Of a stretch of 64,000 bases of DNA, positions 23,697-34,079 are shown one piece after another. The stretch is from Guillardia theta CCMP2712 (Eukaryota > Cryptophyceae > Pyrenomonadales > Geminigeraceae). Made by a program: the position numbers and the translations under genes. The notes under the pieces are model-generated. The model did no database searches and had not been told where the DNA came from. It saw nothing but the letters and a program-made list of their open reading frames with translations. Positions within the stretch are counted from its first letter, which is position 1. Each line of letters begins with the position of its first letter. The stretch covers positions 3,263 to 67,262 of the forward strand of contig NW_005434539.1 of assembly GCF_000315625.1 (NCBI RefSeq). Reading direction: 5' to 3'.

Positions 23697-24479
23697 GCTA
23701 CTGAAACTAGCAGATGTCTAAAGGGCGCGAGGGGAGCGGAACCGATTGACGTGAGAAGAAAAGTCTCCTTCAGATCACTGCAGGGTCAGAGGAGGTGACA
23801 GGGGAGGGGAGGGGATGAGAGGGGAGGGGGCAGGAGGGGTCCTGGCTGAGGGAGGAAGGAGGGGAGGGGGCAACGGAAGCAAGAAGTTAAAATAAGGGGG
23901 GTGAAGAACGCGCAATGAGGAAGGAATTGTTGGATCCCTTAGAGCGCGCGAGGGGGTGGTGGGGTGTACAATCACCCACCCATCTCTAGGGCCTTAACAT
24001 ATGAGAATGAGGGGTGGGCGAATGTTGACTCCAATCCATGTCAGCAGGAAAAAAAAGAAGATAGAAGGTGGAGGACATGTCACTCAATAAGAGGGGGTAC
24101 TATCTGGTAAGAAGGGGGGTGGGGTCGGTTGGGTTACGACTTGGGATGGAAGCTTGCGTCTCTTTCCAATAGGGGAGACCCTCCCACCCCTATCTGCCCC
24201 TTTTTCGTACCACCACCCACCACCCACTTTTCCCCAAATTCATGGGTGGTACAGAATAATTGCCATGGAATTTCCAAGTCCTACCCACCCACTACCGAAC
24301 TCATAGATTCGAAGACGTACCCCACCCTACTCTGATCTCATTTCACAGCTTCCTCACAGGAGCCCCACCCCTAATTTCCCATTTCTTAGTACTTAGTACC
24401 ACCCCAGGACATACCCCACCCCCACCCAAGGATGAACTTTTACGTGCGAGGGATCACCTACCATCGGTGGAACTTCATG
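23697..24479. other. Upstream region of the double channel, with a C-rich CCACCC tract
   Basis: G-rich GGGGAGG words at 23790-23960, then from about 24170 to 24430 the top strand is rich in CCACCC, TACCCACC and ACCACCC. No gene is seen. Confidence 0.5.
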
Positions 24480-24570
24480 GCGTACCGTGACCGTGCACGT
24501 GTCACCCGGACCTCCCGGTGAGTGATCGCCGGGTCCCCGGGGCCTCAGGGCCCAGTAACTGGACTGATTT

Positions 24571-24590
24571 TTAACTTAACTTTGAGTAAA
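24571..24590 (+). promoter_or_regulatory. 20-bp AT-rich island motif, copy 3
   Basis: Exact TTAACTTAACTTTGAGTAAA, preceded by ACTGATTT, a preceding context also seen at 46774-46780. Confidence 0.45.
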
Positions 24591-24617
24591 GGCTGACCGT
24601 CCTAACAGAACTGCTTT

Positions 24618-24637
24618 TTAACTTAACTTTGAGTAAA
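24618..24637 (+). promoter_or_regulatory. 20-bp AT-rich island motif, copy 4
   Basis: Exact copy in direct orientation, 47 bp after copy 3. Confidence 0.45.
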
Positions 24638-24819
24638 AGAGAAGAAGTGTCAGCACCGGTCGATGGGTCGGACGGAAATGTCGGGCCCGGGGGGGGGGGG
24701 CCGGGGGGGGGCGGCGGGCCGGGCCCAAACTACCGTACCGGGTGACCGGCCCGCCAATGCCACTACCGTCCGGTGGGTTGAAAGTTGCTGCCATAAGTCA
24801 CATCTTAGCACGGTGCGGT

Positions 24820-25594
24820 AGGTCACTGGGGGTAGGGGTGGTAGATGAAAGGGTGGTCTTGAGAGGCGAATGAAGGAGAGATTGCTCGCTGGGTGGGTGG
24901 GGTACTCCACGAACGCACCTACCTCTCTTGAAAAGCTCTCAGTAGTGAGAATTAAGATTGACAAGATTGACCAGGGGTAGTGATAAGTAGACGTAAATCT
25001 GATGTGACCTAGTTGAGCATTTTGTCAAGTCAGTTATTATTGCGAGACAGTAAGGTGGTGAGGACGCCTATTAGACATTAGAGCTATTAAATTGAATGGG
25101 TTGGGGTGGTCAAATTTGGCTGTGTAGGGGTGGGTGATAAAAGCAGGAGCAAACTAGCGCGTAATTCCATACATGGCGCCATGCTGTTGATAACTGGGCC
25201 ATCACATCGACGTCATCACAAGTCATCAAGACATCGGAGGGAGAAGAGTGTGCAAGAAGACAGCCCCGTGAGATACGCAGGAGCATATGAGAGGAGGCGA
25301 CTGAGGAGAAGGTTTGCTGCTAAGGAAAAAAGCGATGGACTGGTCAGGGTGATTGATGGGGAGTGTGAGGTGTTGAGTGGGAGTGCACACAACCGATAGT
25401 AAGGTCAAGATGCCGATGTAAGCGAGGTAGGATGATTGGTATGATGGCACTCAAGACTATATAGTACTCCACTCGAAAACACACAGCACACTTGCTTTTT
25501 TTTCTTGCAGCCATGAACAACAGTGAGATGCTAACGTGTATACACCAGGCTACTTCATCGAAGCAACCTCGTAACAAGAGGATAGATTGCTGAG
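24820..25594. other. G-rich GGGTGG tract and 5' region of the PH-domain channel
   Basis: From about 24820 to 25140 the top strand carries GGGGTAGGGGTGG and GGGTGGGTGGGG words, mirroring the C-rich tract left of island C. From there to 25594 nothing specific is seen. Confidence 0.45.
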
Positions 25595-28184
25595 ATGTTG
25601 GCCGCGGCTTCGTTGGCAGCAACTGTGGCAACAACCTCCTCAAAGGTTCTGTCCTCCACGTCCTCCACTATGCGCAGAAGCAGCCTCCAGACCAACGAGG
25701 AGATCAAGCTGTTTGCCGATGACTCAGAGGGGCTCGAGAACGTGATCCCAAAGTCCACTCGACTGTTTGATGAACATCTTAGCAAATTACACCATTCTGG
25801 CATTTGGCAGGAACGGCGGCTAATCGCTTGCTCGGAGTTTGTTTACGTGCTCATGCCGTCGGAAGCACCAGCAGAACAATCTGGTCAGTGCAAGCTGGTG
25901 AAAGACGCTTCCTCGGACAGTTCTGAATGCCACTTCATACTTCTGCAAGGAGGGTATCTTGCGATGTATGAGACAGAAGAGGAGTTAATAGCGCGGAAAA
26001 GCGACACGGGAGGAATCGAATTCAGCTTGCATTCGACCAAGATCCTACAGCTGAATAAGAACGAGAAATCAATAATCTTGGCAGCAACAAGCTGCAAGTA
26101 TACACTGATCTTCAACAAGGAAGAGGAGTATGAAGTTTGGTCGAAAGCCTTCACAGAGCATTCGGAGTTTGCATTCAATGAGAAACAAAACATCACTGTA
26201 AAGATTCCGATTGTTGAGATCAAAGAAATCGCAGCGATGGACGACGCTGCTTTCAAACAGAGCAGCAATAGCCTCCCGCACTTCCATTTCCACAGGACGG
26301 CCTCTGAAAGTAATCATCTGCCTTTTCACTCAATCCCCTAGTCTCACTGATAGTGGTAACAGATGACAAAGCTGCAGCAGAAGACGGCGAGGGTCTGGAC
26401 TCCTTCATGTTCCAGATCTCGACGATCCCAGAGGGCTACAACTCCGGTAGAAGTTACTTCTTCAGAACTCAAAATGTTGTCTCGGGAAGGAAGATAGTTG
26501 ACATCTTGAGCGCTGTTGTTGTTTGCGCTCGCAAGTCGTTGAGAAGGAAGAGCGGCCTTGTTCTCATTCAGCGCAACGTCAAACGTTTTTACAACTCCAC
26601 TCCTTTTCAGAGCCTCGTCGCCCTCTTGCTCGTCCTCAACTTCCTCTCCAACATCTCTGAGCAGCAGCTGAAGCCGCTGCCGGACTCTCCCACCTCTCAC
26701 CTCTACGACAATCTCGACATCTTTTTCACTGGTGATCAGGTCTTCCGCCTCCTCGTCCAGAGCTCTGACGTCTTGCTTGCAATTGCAGTGCTCTTCACCG
26801 TCGAACTCTGCGTCAACTTCTTCGCCAACTTTTGGTGGGACTTTGTCTCGGACGGCTGGAACTTGTTCGACTTTGTTATCGTCTCGCTATCCATCCTGCA
26901 GCTGGCCCTGTCGTCGTTCCCCAGCCTGAGGCCCTTGCGGACGTTCCGAACTTTCAGGATCATCCGCATGTTTGGCAAGCTGAGGCAACTCAGGACCATT
27001 ATCAACGCTATCCTGTCAAGTCTCGTCCCGGTCCTCCAGACCATGGCCATCTGCCTGGTCGTCATCTCAGGTTGGAACTGTTGCAAGCTCGACAGCTCTG
27101 ATGCTTCTCCAGTGTACTGCAGCATGGGTGTTGAGTTCTTCAGCAGCAAGGCGCCTGATGAGTTTGGTAACAGGAGGAGCCTTGTCTCCCTCCTCCTCCT
27201 GATCGTCTTGCCGCAGGGAATTTCTTCCGAGGCTTCTATACTCTATTTAGCGTCATCGCCTTTGGCAAGTGGCCTGACGACGTTCTGCCGCCCTTCAACC
27301 CCGACGGGTCCGTTAACATCGGCAACGTGGCTTACATATACTCCTTCGTCCTCCTCGTCATCCTTGTGCTCTTGCAAGTGCTCGTAGCCGTCCTCCTCGA
27401 GAACTTCTTCAGCGCAGCGAGGAGGGAGAGAGAGAAGCTGCTGATGGAGCACGAAGACAAGAACCTCTCTACCGTGGCCAACCCTCTCCATAGCCTTCTC
27501 AGCTCGCTCTCAGTCCAGTTCGCTACCCCCTGCGACCTCGAGCAAAGGATGGACCTTATCTTCCAGGTCCTTGACTGCGATCGTGGGGGGACGTTGAGCT
27601 ACGATGAGTTTGCGGAGGGACTGCACAAGATGTTTCCCCTGTGCAACAGGCTGACTGAGGACGATTTCTTCTCCTTCACCGCTGGTACAAACGAGCTCAC
27701 ATCTCAGCAGTTCCGGCAGTGCCTGTGGAAAGAGCTCAAGTCGTACATCCTCCGGAGGATGACAGAGGCTGCGGTCCTGCTGGATGGAGACAAGGAGTCG
27801 GAGATCATGCTGACGGCGATGAAGATGATGCTTGTGATGGGAGATCCGACCTTCGATGAGTTCGGGTCCAAGGATAAGGTAAATGTTGTTGAGATCTGTG
27901 GCGCTGAAAGCTGACGCTGCCGTCAGCTTCATCGTGGCAGGGGGATGAGCAGGCACAACTTGAGCGACAAGCTTGACCGAACTTCGAGCCATAGGTCGAG
28001 CTTGAGTTGCGATGTGCTGGGACTGCGGGAGGAAGTGCAGACATGGAGGAGCGAGTGTGTAGCTCTACAGCACAAGTGCTTCAACCTTGTAGAAGAGCTT
28101 GCTATGAAGGTGAACATGCTGCAGCCTCCTGCAACAGTTGCGAAGCATGTGAAGCTCCCAGATCATGGTGATGAGATGGTGTAG
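25595..28184 (+). CDS. Single-repeat voltage-gated cation channel with N-terminal PH domain and C-terminal EF-hand
   Basis: ATG at 25595 opens an N-terminal part with a PH-like fold at about residues 100-200 (HFILLQGGYLAMYETEEE; EEEYEVWSKAF at its closing helix). A short intron after about 26317 leads to a six-TM module: S1 QSLVALLLVLNFL, S2-S3 LFTVELCVNFFANFWWDF and WNLFDFVIVSLSILQL, and S4 RPLRTFRTFRIIRMFGKLRQ. Two introns of about 50 nt (27069-27112 and 27166-27217, roughly) connect to GVEFFSSKAPDEFGNFF, the pore YTLFSVIAFGKWPDDVLPP and S6 AYIYSFVLLVILVLLQVLVA. An EF-hand loop (DCDRGGTLSYDEF) follows. A last exon after intron 27879-27927 encodes a coiled-coil tail ending at 28184. The layout matches one-domain voltage-gated Ca/Na-type channels of protists. 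The PH domain suggests lipid-dependent membrane recruitment (inference). Confidence 0.87.
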
Positions 28185-28286
28185 TAGATGCCTTTCAGTC
28201 TATCTTGCGAGAGAAAGATTCTGTAAATAGAAAGGAATACAAATAACATCGATACTGAAGGATTCTCTGGTCAGAAGTAGAATACA

Positions 28287-28287
<1 letters not shown>

Positions 28288-28321
<34 letters not shown>

Positions 28322-28357
28322 AGCAACAACATCAACATCATCAAAAACAACAACAAT

Positions 28358-28407
<50 letters not shown>

Positions 28408-28565
28408 TTACTACTGCTACTACTACTACTACTACTACAGCAACTGCAACTACTACTACTACTAGCAGCACTACTACTACTACTACTAGCAGCACTACTA
28501 CTACTACACATACTGCTACTACTACTGCTACTACTACTGCTGCTGCTGCTACTACTACTACTACT

Positions 28566-28616
<51 letters not shown>

Positions 28617-28620
28617 TTCA
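28288..28620. repeat. Compound microsatellite: (CAACGG)n, (CAT)n, (CTA)n, (CAACAG)n
   Basis: Successive simple repeats fill the gap between two convergent genes: CAACGG at about 28288-28320, CAT/ATC at about 28361-28407, CTA/ACT with AGC interruptions to about 28565, then CAACAG to 28620. No gene is present. Confidence 0.95.
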
Positions 28621-28669
28621 ACAGATCTCAACAGATCTCCCTAATATACATCACTCTTGGCAGCCTCCT

Positions 28670-29224
28670 CTAGTCCAGGTCTTCTTGAAACGCGCGCTCA
28701 ATGCTCTCAGGCGTGATTTCAGTGAAGAACCTCATGGAATTTGTCACTCCTGCCTCGCTCTCGCTGTCCCTTCCACCAGCTTCCTCCTGCGTCAACGACC
28801 GCGCGTTGCTCGACACCTCCAGTCGTGCATCGGCCCTCGGAGAGCTAGCATGGTGCTGTTCATGGGGAGCCGTCTGCTCATCAAAGTAGGGTCGCTTCTT
28901 CCTCGGCCTGGAGTCTCTTGCTCCCAGCGGCCTTCCCGGGCCTCTCTTTTCCCGCTTTGCATGCTCCAGCACCTCTTCAGCCGACCAAAGAGCTTCTGTT
29001 GCACCTGTCCACGTCCTTTTGCTCCATATGTCTCGAACGGTCTTAGCGCTGGTGCCATACTTGCTGGCCACGTCGGCACTCTTGCGGGAGAGGCTTGCGT
29101 CATCTAGACTGTCAAGGTCCTTCTCGCGGTAGATCTTGTATGCGAGGTCGCTGGTGAGAATCCTCGGACGAAACTTGGAGGATGCACACTCGATCTGATT
29201 TGACAGGTTGAGTTCGTCACTCAT
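28670..29224 (-). CDS. RDIW-type helix-turn-helix plus AT-hook putative DNA-binding protein, paralogue 2
   Basis: 184 residues, no intron, ATG at 29224. It carries the family core: ILTSDLAYKIYREKD, then KYGTSAKTVRDIWSKRTW, ATEALWSAEE and the AT-hook-like GPGRPLGARDSRPRKKR at about residues 95-112. It is shorter than its relatives and lacks their DEW.VRP C-terminal motif, ending instead in an acidic ESIERAFQEDLD. It lies in the same orientation as paralogue 3, about 0.8 kb away, suggesting local duplication. The role is inferred to be nuclear regulation. Confidence 0.8.
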   Translation of the reverse strand: MSDELNLSNQIECASSKFRPRILTSDLAYKIYREKDLDSLDDASLSRKSADVASKYGTSAKTVRDIWSKRTWTGATEALWSAEEVLEHAKREKRGPGRPLGARDSRPRKKRPYFDEQTAPHEQHHASSPRADARLEVSSNARSLTQEEAGGRDSESEAGVTNSMRFFTEITPESIERAFQEDLD

Positions 29225-29499
29225 GACAAGTGTCTTGGAGCTTCTCTACTGGACTTCCATCAACAGATCCTGGCAGAAGCTGCAGATGTTAACACGCCGA
29301 GATGCTTGGTTGTATTGCTTGAGAGATAGAGAGATTCCTTTGAATGCTAAGGAGAAGACAAGAAGTAGTAGGAGAAAAGAGCGGAGGGGACCGGGAGGAG
29401 CAATAAGAAACGGGGAGAGAAGAGAGAGGAGATGAAGCTCAGCTAATCGAAGGGAGAAAGCAGCGGCTTGATGTGGAGAGACTATGAAGGTATGAGGGA

Positions 29500-29550
<51 letters not shown>

Positions 29551-30032
29551 TGCAGGAAGGGAGCAGGGGTTCAGGTACCGGGCTCGGAAGTGGATAAGAC
29601 CGCGCCTGGGCAAAGGGGCCGAGGGGTGACAGGTGGTATCGTGACTACTGGTCCCCTTGATCACGAAAAGAGCTGTTTTGAATGGCGGGTCATGATACCG
29701 ACTGACAATCAAGCTGTGAATGGATTGATCGATCAGCGTCAAGTACCACATGGAAAGACATCGGTGAATGAAGGAAGAAAGTCCCATCAGCTGATTCAGG
29801 GAGAACTTACCATCAACTACTTTTCAGTGATTTCACCACCTTGTGATTAGGCGTTTGTTTGGATTGCGGTGATACATCACTTCCTGGTATCATCGCATCG
29901 AGCGAGTGGAAGACACGATGTCATTTACTTGTAAAAAAGAAATCTTTGCAACCTACATAATGGTGTACTGGACTATTCACATCATTCACACACGTGGGTG
30001 TCCACATCTTCGTAAATACGTGGAAATCTGCT
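29225..30032. other. Spacer between the two RDIW/AT-hook genes
   Basis: Holds an (AGCAGG)n tract at about 29500-29555 and otherwise nothing recognisable. No GC-rich island of the type seen at divergent promoters. Confidence 0.6.
29500..29555. repeat. (AGCAGG)n hexamer tract
   Basis: About nine copies. The complement of the CTCCTG unit seen at 798-873 and 19733-19792. Confidence 0.9.
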
Positions 30033-31031
30033 TCAATCGTCCACGTTTTCAGTCCCACCCAAGAATTGTTGAATGGACGATGAATCGGGTCTTACCAACC
30101 ACTCATCAACTTCATTTGACTTGCTGGAAGAAGAGCTTTCGAACGGGCTGATAGGAAGTATGTTTGCTTGCTCATGCTGTAAAAAGCCTTCTGTTCGATC
30201 AGACAGCTCGCTTGGTTCGGTTTCTCCTTGCTCAATAGAAGTGCGACCTTCGTCTCCATTGTCGATGGAGCCTGAACCTTCAGAGCTTGATAGCTGCCGT
30301 TTTGAACAAGACCGCCAAACCTTCTCAATATTCTTCTTCATCTCCTCGTCAGGAATGGAGTTGGTCTCAGGGATCGAGTTCGTCTCACTGGTCGATGAAG
30401 TCTGCTGCTGATTCCCAGGTGCCACTGATGACTCAGAAGTTGAATCTATCTGTTTCTTCATGTCTGTTCGCTTCTTCCTTGGCTTCGAGTCCTTTGAGCC
30501 AAAGGGTCGTCCCGGGCACCTCCTGGCTTGCTTTTCAAACTCAGCCCTTTCACTGTCAGTCCAAAGGGACATGGTTGCCTCTGTCCATGTTCTACGATCC
30601 CAAATATCCCTCACTGTCTTGGAGTTCACTCCAAACCTGTTTGAAACGAATGTGCTTTCCATCGATTTGTTCTCTAGATTATTCCCCTTTGCGAGGTATA
30701 TCTGATATGCCAGATCCCTGTTCAGCACCTTGCTACGTGTCCTTCTAGAAGCAGGCTGTGACTGTGTTGGCTCACTCTCATGCGATGCACTGCTCTGACT
30801 AGGAGTGTCAGTTAAGTTGGACTTTGACCCATCCTCTTCCGTTTTGTGCTGCGTTCTACGCCAATTCGTCGCGCTACCTGTCCCGCTCTTTTCCAGTTTC
30901 GTCCTTGAATCATTTCCGCTCCCTGCGCTAGAGCTTCTATGACTTTTCTTTGATTCCTTCGTTGCTGACCTACTCCCTGCTGTTGACTCGCCCCTCCCCT
31001 GCACGCCTTTCCGCATTGCCGCTGTCTCCAT
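30033..31031 (-). CDS. RDIW-type helix-turn-helix plus AT-hook putative DNA-binding protein, paralogue 3
   Basis: About 332 residues, no intron. The first ATG in frame is at 31031 (METAAMRKGVQ). A Ser/Lys-rich N-terminus is followed by the core LNRDLAYQIYLAKGNNLENK, RFGVNSKTVRDIWDRRTW, ATMSLWTDSE and CPGRPFGSKDSKPRKKR. It is closest to paralogue 1: both have LENKSMES, RDIWDRRTW and the C-terminal DEW.VRP...I..FL motif (here DEWLVRPDSSSIQQFL). It faces the QSOX-like gene across island D. Confidence 0.85.
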   Translation of the reverse strand: METAAMRKGVQGRGESTAGSRSATKESKKSHRSSSAGSGNDSRTKLEKSGTGSATNWRRTQHKTEEDGSKSNLTDTPSQSSASHESEPTQSQPASRRTRSKVLNRDLAYQIYLAKGNNLENKSMESTFVSNRFGVNSKTVRDIWDRRTWTEATMSLWTDSERAEFEKQARRCPGRPFGSKDSKPRKKRTDMKKQIDSTSESSVAPGNQQQTSSTSETNSIPETNSIPDEEMKKNIEKVWRSCSKRQLSSSEGSGSIDNGDEGRTSIEQGETEPSELSDRTEGFLQHEQANILPISPFESSSSSKSNEVDEWLVRPDSSSIQQFLGGTENVDD

Positions 31032-32360
31032 CTCCGCTCGCTGCACTGTGACTGTGGACGTCGTTCTTGTATGTGGGTAAGACCTCTATAGGACCCCCGT
31101 AGGTGCCGTCCAGGTTGGGTTTTTCGAAAGAGAACTTTTCAGTTTGCGTCGGTTTTCTGAAAAGCAACACTTTCGATGGGAGGATGTAACCGTCCGACTA
31201 TTTTCCCATTTGGCCCTTTTAATTGCTCCGAAATGCATCCTTTCGCGGACCGACGATTGTTGAGGGGCAGAGGGTAGGTTAAAAAGGGCAGATGGGACGG
31301 AATTTAAGTCATCCAGTCCTTAAACCCCCTACGGATGACACCCGATGGCCCTTTTACTACATCATCCTGACTCTGTCAGGTGCAATTGGAACCGTGACCG
31401 TCCCGGTTCGGGATGATACTATGATATGCATAGGGGATGTGCCACCCCAGTATTCCCGACTCAGTGTATCCGATCACGGTCTGCCACCAAAGGCTCCAGG
31501 CGCGGCGCGGCCGGGCAGTCGGGGCCGGCGAAATGGAGGGGGCGGCGGGGAGGCCCGGGCCCCGGGCCCGGGGGGCCGGGGGCGGCGGCCGCCGGCGGGC
31601 GCGGCGCCATCCGCTCGGATCCGGCGCAGTGATGTGAGGCTCGCGGCCGGGCGGCCGGGCCCGAGTCAGAGCCGGTCACCGTCCAACTGAGCCTGCCCGC
31701 ACCGATGATAGTACCGCAGTCTGAGGCTGCGGCGGCCCGGCCCCCCCGGGTGATCGGACTCTGGCCCGCCCATCACGGTGGCACGGCTCGCCGCCCCCCG
31801 CCGGGTACGATCCCGCCGGGCCCGCCGTCGATGACGGTCCATCATTCAAGCCTGGCTAGTACCGACGGTGCAGTGCCCCGCGCCCGGCGATCATACCCGG
31901 GTCCGGCCTGAGTCGGCGTGTCTCCGACTACAGTGTCCGATCCGAGTCCCAGTCCCGGCCTGAGTCCCCCCGGACCCCGGTTAAGCGGGGGCCCCCGCTC
32001 CGAGTCCGCCAGTTAAAACTTTAATCAGTAAACAGCCTAACCCCCCCCCCTCAACTGAGTGGCGGAGGCCGGGCGCCGGCGGCCCGGTCTGACCGTACCG
32101 TCTTCAACGGTACTACGGTACGGTGCATACCGGGCGCCCCGCGCCCCCCCCTTGGTACCCGGAGTCCCCCGGGGGGGCGGCAGCCTCGGCCGCGCCCCCG
32201 GCTAAACAGTTTCAGGGGGCCCCGGCCCCCGGGGGCCGGGACTCGGGACTCCCGGACTGACAGTGAGCGGCGCCGCGGCGTGACCGTGCCGCAGTGCCGG
32301 GCGTACGGTCGTCACTCCGAGACTCTGAGCGAAGTGACTTTTTTTTTTGTTCGCTGGAAC
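31032..32360. promoter_or_regulatory. Divergent intergenic region with GC-rich island D
   Basis: From about 31440 to 32340 the sequence is very GC-rich with GGGCCCGGG, CCGGCGGGC, TACGGTACGG and GACTCAG words. It separates RDIW gene 3 from the QSOX-like gene. A CCCCCTACGG/GGGGATG patch lies at 31270-31440. Apparent Gly/Pro/Arg reading frames are compositional. Confidence 0.5.
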
Positions 32361-34079
32361 ATGCCGGCGGCTCAAGGTCGCTTGTGCTTCATCCTGAGAG
32401 TCGTCCCCGTTCTCATCCTCTTCTCCTTCGCCAAGTCTCTCCCCCCCGATAGCTCGAGTGACCCCACACACGAGCCTGCAAACTCAAAGGTCAGGCAGGT
32501 CGGCTATGATGACTTCTCCACCTTCATTCACAGAAACCCGCTGATCCTCATGGAGTTCTACGCGCCGTGGTGTGCACACTGCCAAGATCTGGCCCCAAAG
32601 TTGAGAGAGGCAGCTGCAATCATGGATGGGATGGATCTTCCTGCCCGAGTCGTCTTTGCCAAGTATGATGACAGCAATGAGTACAACAGGAGACTGCGTG
32701 CTGGTGCTCCGGAAGTCTACGATTTCCAATCATACCCCGCGCTGTACGTGTTTCGTGACGGAAAGCATGAAAGATATCTTGGGGGACGAGAGACGCATGA
32801 GATCGTATCGTACATGACCTCTGTTGCCAAAGGTCTTGATCCACAAGAGGAGGAGAAGAGAGCCAAGCCAGGGCTGTACAAGTCGAAACCGGACTACGAC
32901 CCTCTAGTATTTGCTGACCTCGACACTACTAGCTTTCGTCAAGAGGTGATTGAAAATGACCTTGTCGTGTGGATCATTGAGTTCTACAGCGACTTCTGTC
33001 CGATCTGCAAGTCATTGACAAAGGAGTTTCTGCAAGCCTCAAGAGAGGTCGAGTCAGAGATTCCAGGAAAAGTCAGGTTCGGAGGGGTAAACAGCAGGGT
33101 CAACGAGGAGATCGCAGAAATGTTCGCAGTGACGAGCTACCCATGGGTGGCATGTTTCTTCCAGGGGCACAAGGTTGAGGACATGAGAGGCTTGTCGGGA
33201 GCAGAATCGATCAGGAGGTTTGCGACTTCAATGGCAGATCGGTTGAAACCAAAGGGGCTCCAAGGCAAGGCACAGAGCAAGCGACCAAAAGAGGCCTCTT
33301 CACGCGCAGAGCCAGGCTCCGTTGCATCCGATCCGACCCAAGAGATGCTGTTTGGAGGGGGCTCTGCGGACGAATACAGCAAGCTCAGCTGGAGGGATCA
33401 GCTGGGCCGCCATACCTGGTACTTCCTGCACTCTGTGGGGGTGACTTACCCTGAGTATCCTACCCCGGCCGATGAGCAGGCTGTTCGCTTCCTTGTCGCT
33501 GCTCTTGGCCAGCTGTTTCCTTGCAAGTCGTGCAGGAGGCACCTTCAGAGGACTCTGAGCACCAACGTTACCCTGGGACCAGTGCCAACTGCCAGCAGGG
33601 AAGAGCTCTCGCGGTGGCTCTGCCAGCTACACAACATTGTGAACATCAAGACGGGAAAAGCTGAATTCCTATGCGAACAACACAGGCTGGATCTGATGTA
33701 CCTCAAGAACTGCAACGAGTGCAAGGAATCGTTCCAACCGGGGAAAGTGCACGAGGCCGTTCACCCATGGAACGCCCAGTTGTATGCGAACGACCCCTCT
33801 ATGTACCAGGACATCCAGTCAGAAAGTGATATGGAAGAGATCGCTGATTTAGAGGAGCTTCTACGGATAGGAGTGGAATTCAACGTGCTGACCAAGAAGA
33901 GAGCCCTGAGGATTCGACATTTGATTGAGAGCGGGGAGAGCACTCGGCAGAAAGTCAGCAGGGAACTTCACAAGCTTCTTCTTCCTATCCAGAAGCTGAG
34001 AAATGAGAACCGGAGCCTGAAATCAAGCAGGACATGCAAGCCGTCTGGTGCCGCGGCCGAGGTCAATCATGATCGATGA
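32361..34079 (+). CDS. QSOX-like sulfhydryl oxidase (thioredoxin domains fused to an Erv/ALR domain)
   Basis: 572 residues in one exon, from ATG 32361, which gives a signal peptide (FILRVVPVLILFSFA). Thioredoxin domain 1 has the active site FYAPWCAHC at about residue 70. A second thioredoxin-like domain has FYSDFCPIC at about residue 212. An Erv/ALR domain follows: GRHTWYFLHSVGVTYPEYP, LFPCKSCRRHL with the FAD-proximal CxxC, LHNIVNIK for flavin contact, and a later CNEC pair. A coiled, charged tail ends the protein. QSOX enzymes make disulfides in secretory proteins and pass electrons to oxygen through FAD. It likely acts in the ER/Golgi lumen or is secreted. No C-terminal TM segment is obvious. 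It stands out among its neighbours for having no intron. Confidence 0.9.
   Translation: MPAAQGRLCFILRVVPVLILFSFAKSLPPDSSSDPTHEPANSKVRQVGYDDFSTFIHRNPLILMEFYAPWCAHCQDLAPKLREAAAIMDGMDLPARVVFAKYDDSNEYNRRLRAGAPEVYDFQSYPALYVFRDGKHERYLGGRETHEIVSYMTSVAKGLDPQEEEKRAKPGLYKSKPDYDPLVFADLDTTSFRQEVIENDLVVWIIEFYSDFCPICKSLTKEFLQASREVESEIPGKVRFGGVNSRVNEEIAEMFAVTSYPWVACFFQGHKVEDMRGLSGAESIRRFATSMADRLKPKGLQGKAQSKRPKEASSRAEPGSVASDPTQEMLFGGGSADEYSKLSWRDQLGRHTWYFLHSVGVTYPEYPTPADEQAVRFLVAALGQLFPCKSCRRHLQRTLSTNVTLGPVPTASREELSRWLCQLHNIVNIKTGKAEFLCEQHRLDLMYLKNCNECKESFQPGKVHEAVHPWNAQLYANDPSMYQDIQSESDMEEIADLEELLRIGVEFNVLTKKRALRIRHLIESGESTRQKVSRELHKLLLPIQKLRNENRSLKSSRTCKPSGAAAEVNHDR

Larger units (their letters stand above)
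24480..24820. promoter_or_regulatory. GC-rich palindromic-word island C between divergent channel genes
   Basis: Contains GGGTCCCCGGGGCC, GGGCCCGG and TACCGTACCGGG words and two direct copies of the 20-bp AT-rich motif. It lies between the starts of the double channel (minus) and the PH-domain channel (plus), flanked by a C-rich tract on the left and a G-rich tract on the right. Confidence 0.5.

Noticed and set aside
28271-28621. Val/Ala/Asp-repeat frames
   Set aside because: Microsatellite translation between convergent genes.
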